Shown one piece after another: positions 27,155-35,577 of a stretch of 64,000 bases of DNA; position 1 is the stretch's first letter, and each line of letters begins with the position of its first letter. Where the stretch lies: assembly GCF_003389455.1 (NCBI RefSeq), contig NZ_QUAC01000158.1, positions 1-64,000 on the forward strand, in the 5' to 3' direction. The notes under the pieces are model-generated. The model did no database searches and was not told the origin of the DNA. It saw only the letters and a program-made list of their open reading frames with translations. The position numbers and the translations under genes were made by a program. Source of the stretch: Streptomyces inhibens. Its GTDB lineage: Bacteria; Actinomycetota; Actinomycetes; Streptomycetales; Streptomycetaceae.

Positions 27155-27958
27155 ATGAACACAGCGAGAACACGCCACGGTGCCCTGGTGGGCGCGGCGT
27201 TGGCCGGGGCAGCGCTGGTCGTCTCAGCCGCCCCACCCGCCGCCGCGGTCGTCGGAGGAGACCGCGCCGACATCAAGAAGTACCCCTGGACAGTGGCCCT
27301 GACGTCGTCGGACGACGTGAAGCTTCCGGAGTGCGGGGGCACGCTCGTCGCGCCGAACAAGGTGCTGACCGCGTCCCACTGCGTGAATCCGGCCACCGTC
27401 GATCAGCTCCGCGTGGTCGCCGGCCGGGAGGATCTCCGGAAGACCGGCGAGGGCACGGTCCGCAAGGTCACGAAGGCGTGGATCCACCCCAAGGCCAACA
27501 CCGAAGGGAACGGCGCCACTTACGCGCACGACCTCGCCGTCCTCACCCTCAACGCCCCCATGCCCTACCGCACTCTGCCTCTCGCCACTCCGGCGCAGCA
27601 GAAGCTGTACGAGGAGGGCACACCCAACAGGGTCCTGGGATGGGGGTCCACGACCGGCCGCGACGACGATGACCGCGTGCCGCCGTTGCAGACCGCACTG
27701 ATCCCCAACCGTGGCGACGAGCAGTGCATCACCGCGTACGGCAGCCGTCGCTACCAGAAGCGCTACACGATGTGCCTGGGCTACCCGGCCGGCGGTGTCA
27801 ACGCCTGCTACGGGGACAGCGGAGGACCGGTCGTCGTCAAGGGGCGGCTCGTCGGTGTCATCAGCGGCGGCGGCAGCTGCACCAACCGCCTCTACCCGGG
27901 CGTCGCCGTCAAGACCGCCTCCTACTACGCGCTCCTCCAGAGCCAGATAGCCGGATAG
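27155..27958 (+). CDS. Secreted trypsin-like serine protease (S1)
   Basis: A 267-residue preproprotease. The signal peptide runs to about AAPPAAA and the mature enzyme starts VVGGDRA, the usual activated N-terminus, so there is almost no pro-peptide. Catalytic residues are His75 (TASHCV), Asp126 (AHDLAVL) and Ser222 (YGDSGGPVV). The residue at the S1-pocket position, six before the Ser, is Asn216 rather than the Asp of trypsin, so specificity for Arg/Lys is doubtful. The ATG at 27155 has GGAGG six bases upstream. A paralogue follows 23 bases after the stop, so the two are probably co-transcribed. The phosphoesterase fusion gene is divergent. Confidence 0.93.
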   Translation: MNTARTRHGALVGAALAGAALVVSAAPPAAAVVGGDRADIKKYPWTVALTSSDDVKLPECGGTLVAPNKVLTASHCVNPATVDQLRVVAGREDLRKTGEGTVRKVTKAWIHPKANTEGNGATYAHDLAVLTLNAPMPYRTLPLATPAQQKLYEEGTPNRVLGWGSTTGRDDDDRVPPLQTALIPNRGDEQCITAYGSRRYQKRYTMCLGYPAGGVNACYGDSGGPVVVKGRLVGVISGGGSCTNRLYPGVAVKTASYYALLQSQIAG

Positions 27959-27981
27959 CTGGACAGCCAGGGAGAATCACG

Positions 27982-28794
27982 ATGACTCGACGGCACACGT
28001 ACGCGCGTATGCCCGCCCTCGCCTGTCTCATGGCGCTCGTTGCCATCGGCTTCGCCGTGCTGCCGGCCCCCGCCGCCCACGCCATCGTCGGCGGACGGAA
28101 AACGAGCACGGCGCAGGCACCATGGACGGTCGCGGTCAACCTGTGGCGGCAGACCGACACCTACCCGCGTTCGGGCCAGTTCTGCGGCGGCACGCTGGTC
28201 ACCCGCACGAAGGTCGTCACCGCCGCCCACTGCGTGGTGACCGAAGCGCCCACCGATCTGGGCGTCCTCGCGGGCCGCACCGACCTGCGCCGCCATGACG
28301 GCACCCTGCGCAAGGTGACCAAGGTCTGGATCCACCCGCGGTTCGGCCGCCATCTGGAGAACGACGTCGCCGTCCTCACCCTCGATACGCCCATGCCCGC
28401 GAAGTACACGCCGCTGCCCATCGCCACCGCCGCCGACACCGGCTTGTACCGCCCGGGCACCGGCGCACGGGTCTACGGCTGGGGCTTGCTGGACTACGAG
28501 AACCGCGAGGCCAACAGCCTGCGATCGGCGAACCTGCGCATGCTCCCCGACAGGACGTGCCGGCGACTCAATCCCGGGGGCGACTTCGACCCCAGGATGC
28601 ACGCCTGCGCCAACGATCCGGTCACCGGCGCCCACCACGCCGAGGGCGACAGCGGCGGTCCACTGGTCGCGGGCGGAAAGCTGATCGGGATCGTGAGCTG
28701 GCTGGCCAACAGCAACGCCACCACGCCCACGCCTGGCGTCTACACCCGCGTCTCGGCCTTCGCCCGCGAGATCGCCGGCCAGATCCGGCAATAG
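27982..28794 (+). CDS. Secreted trypsin-like serine protease (S1), second copy
   Basis: A 270-residue paralogue of the preceding protease with a signal peptide ending AHA and mature start IVGGRKT. The catalytic triad is His83 (TAAHCV), Asp128 (ENDVAVL) and Ser224 (EGDSGGPLV). The S1-pocket region reads GAHHAEGDSGG: the position equivalent to trypsin Asp189 is His218, and the conserved Cys just after it is missing, so the usual 191-220 disulfide is lost. Divergence from its neighbour is large, so this is an old duplication. The ATG at 27982 follows GGGAGAA. The short gap after the stop holds three AGGCACCKC units. Confidence 0.92.
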   Translation: MTRRHTYARMPALACLMALVAIGFAVLPAPAAHAIVGGRKTSTAQAPWTVAVNLWRQTDTYPRSGQFCGGTLVTRTKVVTAAHCVVTEAPTDLGVLAGRTDLRRHDGTLRKVTKVWIHPRFGRHLENDVAVLTLDTPMPAKYTPLPIATAADTGLYRPGTGARVYGWGLLDYENREANSLRSANLRMLPDRTCRRLNPGGDFDPRMHACANDPVTGAHHAEGDSGGPLVAGGKLIGIVSWLANSNATTPTPGVYTRVSAFAREIAGQIRQ

Positions 28795-28833
28795 GCCTCT
28801 GAGGCACCGCAGGCACCGCAGGCACCTCAAGGA

Positions 28834-29421
28834 TCAGAAACTCGGCGGGGTTTCGGCCCAGACGCAGACGGCCGGGACGTCACCGGGGTTGCTGTAGCGG
28901 TGCGGGGTGGCGGAGGGGAAGCTGACGCAGTCGCCGGGGCCCAGGCGGTAGGGGACGCCGTCGACCCAGTAGTCCAGTTCGCCGCTGAGCAGGACGCCGA
29001 CCTCCTCGCCGGTGTGGCTGTGCGGCCGGTCCCCGGAGGAGGCTCCCGGGGCCACCTCCAGCAGCATCATCTCCAGCCTGCCGCCGTGCTCGGGGTTGAG
29101 GAGGGTGTAGGTGACCCCGTCCACACCTGCCCGGGTCAGCTCGACGCGCTGGTCGGGACGGGTCAGGACGCGCTGCTCGCGGTCGACGGCGTGCAGCAGC
29201 CGGCTGAGGGTGGTGCCGAGGGCGTTCACGATGGTGCGCAGCGTGTTGATCGTCGGGCTGTTCACGTCCCGCTCGACGTTGCTGAGATAGCTCCGGGACA
29301 GCCCGGTCTTCTCGGCGAGCTGTTCCAGGGTCAACCCCCGCGCCTGACGTTCGCGGCGCAGGTGCCGGCCGATTCCCTCGCCCGCTTCGGGTGCCGCGCC
29401 CTGAACGCCGTCCTTCGCCAC
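28834..29421 (-). CDS. XRE family regulator with C-terminal cupin domain
   Basis: A 195-residue regulator. An N-terminal lambda-repressor-type helix-turn-helix (IGRHLRRERQARGLTLEQLAEKTGLSRSYLSNVERD) is joined to a cupin-2 sensor domain with PHSHTGEEVGVLLSGELDYWVDG and PGDCVSFPSATPHRYSN, including the His/Glu metal-type ligands. This architecture is common for regulators of amino-acid and amine metabolism (PuuR-like). The GTG at 29421 follows GAGGTGAGG. It is divergent from the D-amino-acid PLP enzyme, and a perfect palindrome lies between them, so regulation of that gene is likely. Confidence 0.92.
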   Translation of the reverse strand: MAKDGVQGAAPEAGEGIGRHLRRERQARGLTLEQLAEKTGLSRSYLSNVERDVNSPTINTLRTIVNALGTTLSRLLHAVDREQRVLTRPDQRVELTRAGVDGVTYTLLNPEHGGRLEMMLLEVAPGASSGDRPHSHTGEEVGVLLSGELDYWVDGVPYRLGPGDCVSFPSATPHRYSNPGDVPAVCVWAETPPSF

Positions 29422-29508
29422 GCGCCCTCACCTCTTTCCCCGTGTCGAGTAAACAGGACATCCCATCCACTATATCGTTTGCCCGAATGTCTCATATCCT
29501 CTACTGTC

Positions 29509-29526
29509 CGTCTTCTATAGAAGACG
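29509..29526. promoter_or_regulatory. 18-bp perfect palindrome, operator candidate
   Basis: CGTCTTCTATAGAAGACG is exactly self-complementary and lies in the divergent region between the XRE-cupin regulator and the PLP enzyme, 54 bases upstream of the enzyme start. The CTATAG core could also serve as a -10 element, so binding there would block transcription. Confidence 0.6.
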
Positions 29527-29579
29527 CCGACGCGGGCGTCCGCTCGTCGGGCGTACTGCCGAGAACTCCTTGAGGACAG

Positions 29580-30746
29580 ATGGACTCCGCTCCCGCTTCC
29601 CCTGCCCACGACCAAGTCCGCGCGCTGCCCGAACTCCGCCTCCATCTGGGCGCGTTGGAGCACAATGTGCACCTCATGGCGGACTGGTGCCGCGCGCACC
29701 GCCTCGAACTGTGCCCCCACATCAAGACCACGATGACCCGCCCCGTGGTCGAGCGGCAGCTGACCGCCGGGGCATGGGGCGTGACGGTGGCCACCGCCCG
29801 CCAGGCCGACACCGCGCTGAGCTGGGGCGTACGCCGGATCCTCATCGCCAACCAGGTCGTGCACCCCGCCGACCTGGCGCTCCTGCGACAGCGCCTCGAC
29901 GCCACACCTGACCTGGAGCTCTACTGCCTCGTCGACTCCGTGGCCGGGCTCCAGTACGCCCGTGCGGCCTTGAACGGCGCCGACAACCCCCTCCGGATGC
30001 TGGTCGACGTCGGCGTGCCGGGCGGCCGTACCGGAGTGCGCGGTGCCGAGGAGGCGTACGAGCTGGGGGCAGCCGTGGCGAAGACGGGAGACGGACTGCT
30101 GCTGGCCGGTGTCGCCGGGTATGAGGGGGTGCGGCCCAACCGCCGGGACGCCGCCACGCTCGCCGCGGTCGACGCCCACTGCCGTACGACGGCCGACGCC
30201 TTCGCCTCCCTCGCCCCGCTGTACCGGACCCCGCGGCCGGTCTTCAGCATGGGCGGCTCCGCCTTCCCCGACCGCGTCGCCGACACCGTGGCGGACCTCG
30301 CACGCCGGTTCCGCGACCTGCCCCTGGTGCCGGTGCTGCGCTCGGGCTGCTATGTCACCCACGACCACGGCACCTACGCACAGGTCTCACCCCTGCCCGG
30401 CCTGCGCCCGGCCCTCACCGTCCGGGCCGCCGTACTCTCCACCCCCGAGCCCGGCACCGCCGTCATCAACGCCGGGAAACGCGAACTCCCCTACGACGCC
30501 GGCCTGCCCGTCCTCCTTGCCGCATACACGGCGGCCGGCGCCCCGCGCCCCGCGGCACAGGCCACCGCGGCCCAGATCTACGACCACCACCTGGTCCTCA
30601 CCGACACGCAGGGCCTGGATGTGGGCGACACCGTCGACCTCGGCATCTCCCACCCCTGCTCGGCCTTCGACCGCTGGCCCGACATCGCCGTCACCGACGA
30701 CAGCGGAGACGTACGCGACGTATGGCACCCGCAGTTCCACCGGTAG
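29580..30746 (+). CDS. PLP-dependent D-amino acid deaminase/aldolase (D-serine deaminase-like, fold type III)
   Basis: A 388-residue enzyme of the alanine-racemase N-terminal fold with the D-serine dehydratase-like C-terminal domain. Lys49 in LCPHIKTTM is the PLP Lys. The C-terminal HPCSAFDRW carries His358 and Cys360, the zinc ligands of eukaryote-type D-serine dehydratase and D-threonine aldolase. It should therefore be a metal-activated enzyme acting on a D-beta-hydroxy amino acid; which one is not deducible. The ATG follows GAGGA. Divergent from the XRE-cupin regulator, it is transcribed alone, and its other neighbour, the penicillin-binding protein gene, is convergent. Confidence 0.87.
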   Translation: MDSAPASPAHDQVRALPELRLHLGALEHNVHLMADWCRAHRLELCPHIKTTMTRPVVERQLTAGAWGVTVATARQADTALSWGVRRILIANQVVHPADLALLRQRLDATPDLELYCLVDSVAGLQYARAALNGADNPLRMLVDVGVPGGRTGVRGAEEAYELGAAVAKTGDGLLLAGVAGYEGVRPNRRDAATLAAVDAHCRTTADAFASLAPLYRTPRPVFSMGGSAFPDRVADTVADLARRFRDLPLVPVLRSGCYVTHDHGTYAQVSPLPGLRPALTVRAAVLSTPEPGTAVINAGKRELPYDAGLPVLLAAYTAAGAPRPAAQATAAQIYDHHLVLTDTQGLDVGDTVDLGISHPCSAFDRWPDIAVTDDSGDVRDVWHPQFHR

Positions 30747-30803
30747 CCACCCTGTACTGAGGGGTTCGCCGCCGGTTTTGCGCGGTGCCTCGGCGTCTCC
30801 CGT

Positions 30804-32447
30804 TCAAGAGGGGTCGGTGGGGACGGCGGCCAGCAGGTTGCGGACGACGGGCCCGGCGGAGCCACCGCCGGTGACCCCCTGCTCGACGACGCAGGCCACG
30901 GCGACGTTGCCGCGATGGGCGGCGAGCCAGCCGTTGTTGGGTTCTCCCTCCGCGACCTCGGCGGTGCCGGTCTTCGCGCCGACGCCGCCGGGCAGGTCGG
31001 ACAGGACCCTCGCCGTGCCGTCGGTGACGGTGGCGCGCATCATCGCGCGCAGTTGTGTGACGACCTTCTGCGGGAGCGGGGTGGTGGTGGTCGTGTTCCT
31101 GTTCCCGCGGGTGATCGAGGGCTGGTGAAAGGTGCCGGAGACCGCGGTGGCGGTGACCGACGCCATGATCAGCGGGTTGGCCTGGACCCTGCCCTGCCCG
31201 ATCATCGAGGCGGCCTTCTCGGTCTCGTCATGCGGCGCCGGCACCGACCCGTCGTACGAGGGGATGCCGACGTGCCACTCCTGGCCGACGCCGAAGTACA
31301 TGCTGGCGACGGCACCCAGTTCCTGGTCACCGAGCTTGCCGCGCAGGCTGATGAACGCGGTGTTGCAGGACTCGGTGAAGTCCTTCAGGAAGGTGGCGTT
31401 GCGGTGTTCGGAGGTCTCCACGTTGTGGAACTCCTTCCCCACCGTGAGGTACTTGGGACAGTCCACGATGTCGGCGGGTGCGACGGCGCCCTTGAGCAGC
31501 AGGGCGCTGCTGGTGACGATCTTCCAGGTGGAGCCGGGTGCATAGGTACCGGAGACGGCGCGGTTGAAGCCGGACGACGGGGAGTTGGCCATGGCCAGGA
31601 TCTCGCCGTTGTCGATCCGGAGCGCGACGAGCGAGGCGTTCTTGCCGTGGGCACCGGAGGCGAGGGCCTTCTCCGCGGCGGCCTGCCAGGTGGCATCGAG
31701 GGTCGTACGGACGGGCCGGTCGGACGGCTGGTCGGACGGCCGGCCGGTTTTCTTCCCGAAGGTGGCTTCCGTGCGCTCGACCTTTCCGGTGGCCCGGTCG
31801 ACGAGCTGGATCGCACCGCGCGGGCCGGTGCCGCCCCTGCCGTCGTCGATCTGGGCCAGGACGGGGCTCAGGGAGGGGAACGTGTCGCCGGAGAGGGCCA
31901 CCCCCTTCCGGTCGGTGACCTCGGGGGCGTCCGTGTCCTCGCGTTCGAGGTGGAACTTCTTGGCTCCGCTCAGACGCGGGTGGACCAGTGACAGCGTCCA
32001 GTCCACCTTCCAGCTGCCGTCACCCTGTTTGCGGAGCGGCAGTTTCGACGTGTACGTCCAGGTGCCCAGGTCGGTTATGGGCATCTTGGCGGTGAAGGGG
32101 ACGCTGACAGTGTCGCCTTCGGCCTCCGTGGGCGCCGCCGCGGTGAGCGTCGGTTTGCCGATGTCGAGGCCGGCGGTGAAGTTGCGCAGCACGCCCTGCG
32201 CCGTAGCAGGTCTGGTGGTGCGGCCGGCCGCGTTCGGCAGGCGCCCGGCGGCCCAGTCGGCGAGGAACGCGCGCGCCTGGGCCAGGGCCGCGGGATCGGG
32301 GCCTGCGGCGCCACGGGCGAAGGGACCGAGACCGGCCGCGTACGTCCCGCCCACGGCGACCGCGCTCACCACGGCCACCGAGGTGACGGCCAAAACCATG
32401 GTGCGCGGCTTGCGACGGCGAGTGGTGGCGTACGCGGATTTCGGCAT
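30804..32447 (-). CDS. Penicillin-binding protein transpeptidase with NTF2-like N-terminal domain
   Basis: A 547-residue class B-like PBP. One N-terminal membrane helix (about 17-38) anchors it; an NTF2-like MecA_N domain (DPAALAQARAFLADWAAGR..) follows, then the transpeptidase domain: Ser306-Thr-Trp-Lys309 (APGSTWK), Ser360-Cys-Asn362 (ESCNTAF) and Lys492-Thr-Gly (GAKTGTAEV). It is shorter than PBP2a-like enzymes because the linker is reduced, but all three active-site motifs are present. Role: cross-linking peptidoglycan outside the membrane, possibly in sporulation or beta-lactam tolerance. The ATG at 32447 follows AAGGACC. The upstream 140 bases are a 12-bp tandem repeat. It is convergent with the PLP enzyme. 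Confidence 0.93.
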   Translation of the reverse strand: MPKSAYATTRRRKPRTMVLAVTSVAVVSAVAVGGTYAAGLGPFARGAAGPDPAALAQARAFLADWAAGRLPNAAGRTTRPATAQGVLRNFTAGLDIGKPTLTAAAPTEAEGDTVSVPFTAKMPITDLGTWTYTSKLPLRKQGDGSWKVDWTLSLVHPRLSGAKKFHLEREDTDAPEVTDRKGVALSGDTFPSLSPVLAQIDDGRGGTGPRGAIQLVDRATGKVERTEATFGKKTGRPSDQPSDRPVRTTLDATWQAAAEKALASGAHGKNASLVALRIDNGEILAMANSPSSGFNRAVSGTYAPGSTWKIVTSSALLLKGAVAPADIVDCPKYLTVGKEFHNVETSEHRNATFLKDFTESCNTAFISLRGKLGDQELGAVASMYFGVGQEWHVGIPSYDGSVPAPHDETEKAASMIGQGRVQANPLIMASVTATAVSGTFHQPSITRGNRNTTTTTPLPQKVVTQLRAMMRATVTDGTARVLSDLPGGVGAKTGTAEVAEGEPNNGWLAAHRGNVAVACVVEQGVTGGGSAGPVVRNLLAAVPTDPS

Positions 32448-32455
32448 CGGGAGGT

Positions 32456-32596
32456 CCTTGTCTTGTCGGTCTTGTAGGTCTGGTCCGTCGGTCTTGTCGG
32501 TCGGTCTTGTCGGTCGGTCTTGTCGGTCGGTCTTGTAGGTCTGGTCCGTCGGTCTTGTCCGTCGGTCTTGTCGGTCGGTCTGATCCGTCGGTCTTG
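32456..32596. repeat. Degenerate 12-bp tandem repeat (GTCGGTCTTGTC-like)
   Basis: About 11 imperfect copies of a 12-base unit built from GGTCTTGTCGGTC and GGTCTGGTCCGTC fill the gap between the penicillin-binding protein and the esterase genes. It lies immediately upstream of the PBP ribosome site, so its transcript would contain the repeat as a long leader, and its length is likely to vary between strains. Confidence 0.85.
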
Positions 32597-32603
32597 TCGC
32601 TGC

Positions 32604-33572
32604 TCAGAGGCGGAAGAAATCGAGGATCGTGCTGGTCGCGTTCAGTGCGGTGCTGGTGCGCCCGAAGCCCTTGGGCGGAGTGATGCGCGAGCCCGGCCAG
32701 GTGTGTCCCGCGTCGTGCATGACGAGGAGCTGAACGGTGGCTCCCGGGTTTTTGAGGCGCCACACGGTGCGGTCGTAGCCCGCTTCGGCCTCCGTGGCCG
32801 GTTTGCCCGCCCCGCCCGCGGCCGCGAACGCCCCGGCGCTGTCCCTGGCCGACATGGTCGGTGTGACCGGTTCTTCACCGGCGGGCGCGGGGGCGGGGCT
32901 GGGCATTCCGGCGAGCGGGCGCACCGGGTCGTCGGCCCCGTAAATGATCATGGCGGGCACCGGTCCGGTGGGCTTGACCGCGGCGGCTCCCGTGGGGAGC
33001 TCGCCGGACACCGCGGCCGCTCCCGCCAGCAGTTCGGGGTGCTGGGCCGCCACGCGCAGCGCCATCGAGCCGCCGTTGGAGAACCCGACGACGTAGACCC
33101 GCTCGGGATCGGCCCGCTCCTTGCGCACGAGTTCGTCGATCAGCGCCTTGGTGAACCGTACGTCGAGGTCCGGATCCGGCCGCTGCTCGGTGGCCCGGGT
33201 GCCGGCGCCCCACAGCTTGTCCAGTCCCTCGGGATAGGCGATCAGCATGCCGCGCGCCCTGGCGTCCTCGTCCAGGCGGCTCTGCTCGCGCAGATACGAG
33301 GCGGTGGAGCCGCGGCCGTGGAAGGCGATGATCAGGGGCCGGGGCTTGCTGCCGTTCGCGGCGGGCCGGTGCAGCTGGTACCCCCGCGTACGGCCGTCCA
33401 CCCGCAGCTGCTTTTGGGGTTCGGCCGCTGCGGTCGGAGCCGCGGAGCCGCCGGCCGTGGCGGTGGGCGGCTCGGTTGTCGTACCGCAGCCGGCGAGTGC
33501 TAGGCCGAGCAGCAGCGCGTGGCACCAGGCACGCACGGTGCGGCCGCGGCGAGAGGGGGCGAAGGAATCCAT
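32604..33572 (-). CDS. Lipoprotein alpha/beta-hydrolase esterase (PHB depolymerase/LpqC-like)
   Basis: A 322-residue exported esterase. The signal ends in a lipobox, LALAGC, predicting a lipid-anchored Cys. The catalytic domain has the oxyanion motif IIAFHGRGSTA, the nucleophile Ser165 in VGFSNGGSMA, and His290 in MHDAGHTWPG, an arrangement seen in feruloyl esterases and polyhydroxybutyrate depolymerase-like enzymes. The likely substrate is a polyester or an ester of plant or cell-wall material, but this is not resolvable. It is divergent from the LysR gene across an 85-base region with an inverted repeat, so that regulator may control it. Confidence 0.9.
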   Translation of the reverse strand: MDSFAPSRRGRTVRAWCHALLLGLALAGCGTTTEPPTATAGGSAAPTAAAEPQKQLRVDGRTRGYQLHRPAANGSKPRPLIIAFHGRGSTASYLREQSRLDEDARARGMLIAYPEGLDKLWGAGTRATEQRPDPDLDVRFTKALIDELVRKERADPERVYVVGFSNGGSMALRVAAQHPELLAGAAAVSGELPTGAAAVKPTGPVPAMIIYGADDPVRPLAGMPSPAPAPAGEEPVTPTMSARDSAGAFAAAGGAGKPATEAEAGYDRTVWRLKNPGATVQLLVMHDAGHTWPGSRITPPKGFGRTSTALNATSTILDFFRL

Positions 33573-33613
33573 GTCCTGAGGAGAGCAATGCCTCCCGGTA
33601 TCTGTCCAAGATG

Positions 33614-33647
33614 CATATCGATCTCGAATCGATCAATTGTCGATATG
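33614..33647. promoter_or_regulatory. LysR-type operator candidate
   Basis: CATATCGA (33614-33621) and TCGATATG (33640-33647) form a perfect 8-bp inverted repeat 18 bases apart, 10 bases upstream of the lysR start and 42 bases upstream of the esterase start. This is the usual place for LysR autoregulation and control of a divergent target. Confidence 0.6.
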
Positions 33648-33657
33648 ATTGCTGTTC

Positions 33658-34638
33658 ATGGACCTGGTTCGGCATCTGGAGTGCTTCGTGGCTGTTGCAG
33701 AACAGTCACACTTCGGCCGTGCCGCGGCTCATCTGGGCATGGCCCAGCCGCCGCTGTCGCAGCGCATCCAGCGGCTGGAGCGGGAGCTGGGCGTCCGGCT
33801 GTTCGAGCGCACCAGCCGACAGGTGACGATCACCGAGTCCGGGACGCTGCTGCTGGCGGAGGCCCGTGAACTGCTCGCCCGATCCGAGGCGTTCATGGCC
33901 ACCGCGCGCCGCATACGGGACGGCGAGACCGGCTTGCTGCGCGCCGCCCTGTCACCCGATATCGCCGGCGAGACCGTAGCCGCGGTGCTGGCGGACTTTC
34001 CGCGGCGCCATGCCGGCCCGGAACTGGAGCTGCACGAGCTGTCCACCGCTCAGCAGCTCGCCCGGTTCGCCTCCCACGACCTGGACGTAGGGGTCATCCA
34101 CCACCCCTGTGACGTCTCCGGTCTGGAACTGGGCCCGGTTCTGCGCCGCGAGTTGGGGGTGCTGCTGCCGCGCAGCGCCGCCGCGGCCGTGCTCGACGAG
34201 GTGCCGCTCGCGTCGCTCACCGGGTACGACCTGATCCTCTTCCCCCGGAACAGCGCTCCGGCGCTGTACGACGACCTGCTGACCACCTGCGCCCGCAACG
34301 GCTACACCCCCGCCGCCGTCCGGCACGGCCAGGGCGCCAGTTTCGTCCGCGGCCTGGTCCTGTCCGCCGGGGCCGTGGCCCTCGGCCCGTACGACGCCCA
34401 GCCCGCGGACGTCCGCGACCGGAACGCGGACGCCGGCTCCGGCGTCGTATGGCGTCCGCTCGCCGGTGCCCCACTGGCCTGGCGGCACTCCGTAGCCTGG
34501 CCGAAGGGCCGCGGCGACGCCGCCGTCAACGCCTTCGCCGAAGTGGCCACGCACGCGCTGCGGACGACCGCCGGCGCGCGGGGCGAGGCGCCCGCAGGGC
34601 CGCTGCACCTTCGCCCGGCATCGGAGTACTGGCTGTGA
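33658..34638 (+). CDS. LysR family transcriptional regulator
   Basis: A 326-residue regulator. The N-terminal winged helix is complete (MDLVRHLECFVAVAEQSHFGRAAAHLGMAQPPLSQRIQRLERELGVRLFER), followed by a two-lobe LysR substrate-binding domain. The ATG at 33658 is chosen over an in-frame TTG three codons earlier because the family starts exactly there. Its stop overlaps the GTG of a class A beta-lactamase-like gene, so both are translated together. Regulation of beta-lactamases by a LysR protein is known (AmpR), but there the genes are divergent; here the divergent target would be the esterase. Confidence 0.93.
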   Translation: MDLVRHLECFVAVAEQSHFGRAAAHLGMAQPPLSQRIQRLERELGVRLFERTSRQVTITESGTLLLAEARELLARSEAFMATARRIRDGETGLLRAALSPDIAGETVAAVLADFPRRHAGPELELHELSTAQQLARFASHDLDVGVIHHPCDVSGLELGPVLRRELGVLLPRSAAAAVLDEVPLASLTGYDLILFPRNSAPALYDDLLTTCARNGYTPAAVRHGQGASFVRGLVLSAGAVALGPYDAQPADVRDRNADAGSGVVWRPLAGAPLAWRHSVAWPKGRGDAAVNAFAEVATHALRTTAGARGEAPAGPLHLRPASEYWL

Positions 34639-35507
34639 CCGACACCGCCGCCCGCATTCACGCGGCCTTCGCCGAAGCCGGTGGCACCGGCTGGCTGCAC
34701 GCCCTCGACATCGACTCCGGCGCGCAGATCGACGCCGGTGCGGACCAGCCGGTCTGCACCGCCAGCGTCCACAAACTCTGCCTGCTCGTCACACTCCACG
34801 AGCTGGCCGCTTCGGGGAGTCTGGACCTCGGCGAACAGATCGAGTGCCCGCCGGCCGGCCGCACCGCGGGCCCCACCGGGCTGGCCGCCATGCTCGACCC
34901 CGTCCGCATATCCGTGCGCGATGTCGCCTACCTGATGATGGCGGTGAGCGACAACGCCGCCGCCGACCTCCTGCTGCGGCACGTCGGCCTCGACGCCGTC
35001 AACCGCGCCATGACCCGCCTCGGCCTCACCCGCACGCACGCCGTCCACACCTTCGGCGAACTCTTCGCCACCATCCGGGAGGACGCCGGCCCCGGCGGCG
35101 CCCAGGCACTGACCGACCCGCACGTCATCACCCGGCTCAGGGCCCTCGACCCGGCCCGCACCAACCGCAGCACCCCGCGCGATATGACCCGCCTGCTCGG
35201 CGCCGTCTGGCGCGACGAAGCCTGCACCCCCGAGCACGGCGCCGCCATCCGTCGCATCCTCGGCCTGCAGGTCTGGCCGCACCGCATGGCTTCCGGCTTC
35301 CCCTTCGACGATGTCCACGTCGCGGGCAAGACCGGCACCCTGCCGACCGTACGCAACGAAGTCGGCGTCATCGAGTACCCCGACGGCGGCCGCTACGCCG
35401 TCGCCGTCTTCACCCGCACCGCCAACACCGCCGCCACCCTCCCCGCGGCCGACGCCGTCATCGGCACGGCCGCCCGCATCGCCGTCGACGCACTGCGCGC
35501 GTCCTAG
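34635..35507 (+). CDS. Class A beta-lactamase-like serine hydrolase without signal peptide
   Basis: A 290-residue protein with the class A fold motifs: Ser44-Val-His-Lys47 (TASVHKLCLL), Ser105-Asp-Asn107 (VSDNAAADLLL) and Lys232-Thr-Gly (AGKTGTLPT). The omega-loop glutamate expected near residue 140 is not obvious (DAGPGGAQALTD), so hydrolysis of beta-lactams may be poor. No signal peptide or lipobox is visible at the N-terminus, so it would be cytoplasmic unless the start is wrong; the GTG is fixed by the GTGA overlap with lysR. A beta-lactamase, a repressor-linked sensor or an esterase are all possible. Confidence 0.82.
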   Translation: MTDTAARIHAAFAEAGGTGWLHALDIDSGAQIDAGADQPVCTASVHKLCLLVTLHELAASGSLDLGEQIECPPAGRTAGPTGLAAMLDPVRISVRDVAYLMMAVSDNAAADLLLRHVGLDAVNRAMTRLGLTRTHAVHTFGELFATIREDAGPGGAQALTDPHVITRLRALDPARTNRSTPRDMTRLLGAVWRDEACTPEHGAAIRRILGLQVWPHRMASGFPFDDVHVAGKTGTLPTVRNEVGVIEYPDGGRYAVAVFTRTANTAATLPAADAVIGTAARIAVDALRAS

Positions 35508-35577
35508 GCGAGCTTGAAGGCGCTACGCGGCCGAGGCCCGCACGCCGGTGCCGGCCCGGCCCCGCCGGGAGAGCACG

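Noticed and set aside
32020-32763. Minus-strand frame through the 12-bp repeat giving a Thr/Asp/Pro/Arg-rich repeat protein
   Set aside because: The repeat is upstream of the PBP start and the frame has no plausible beginning; a translated repeat is not needed to explain it.
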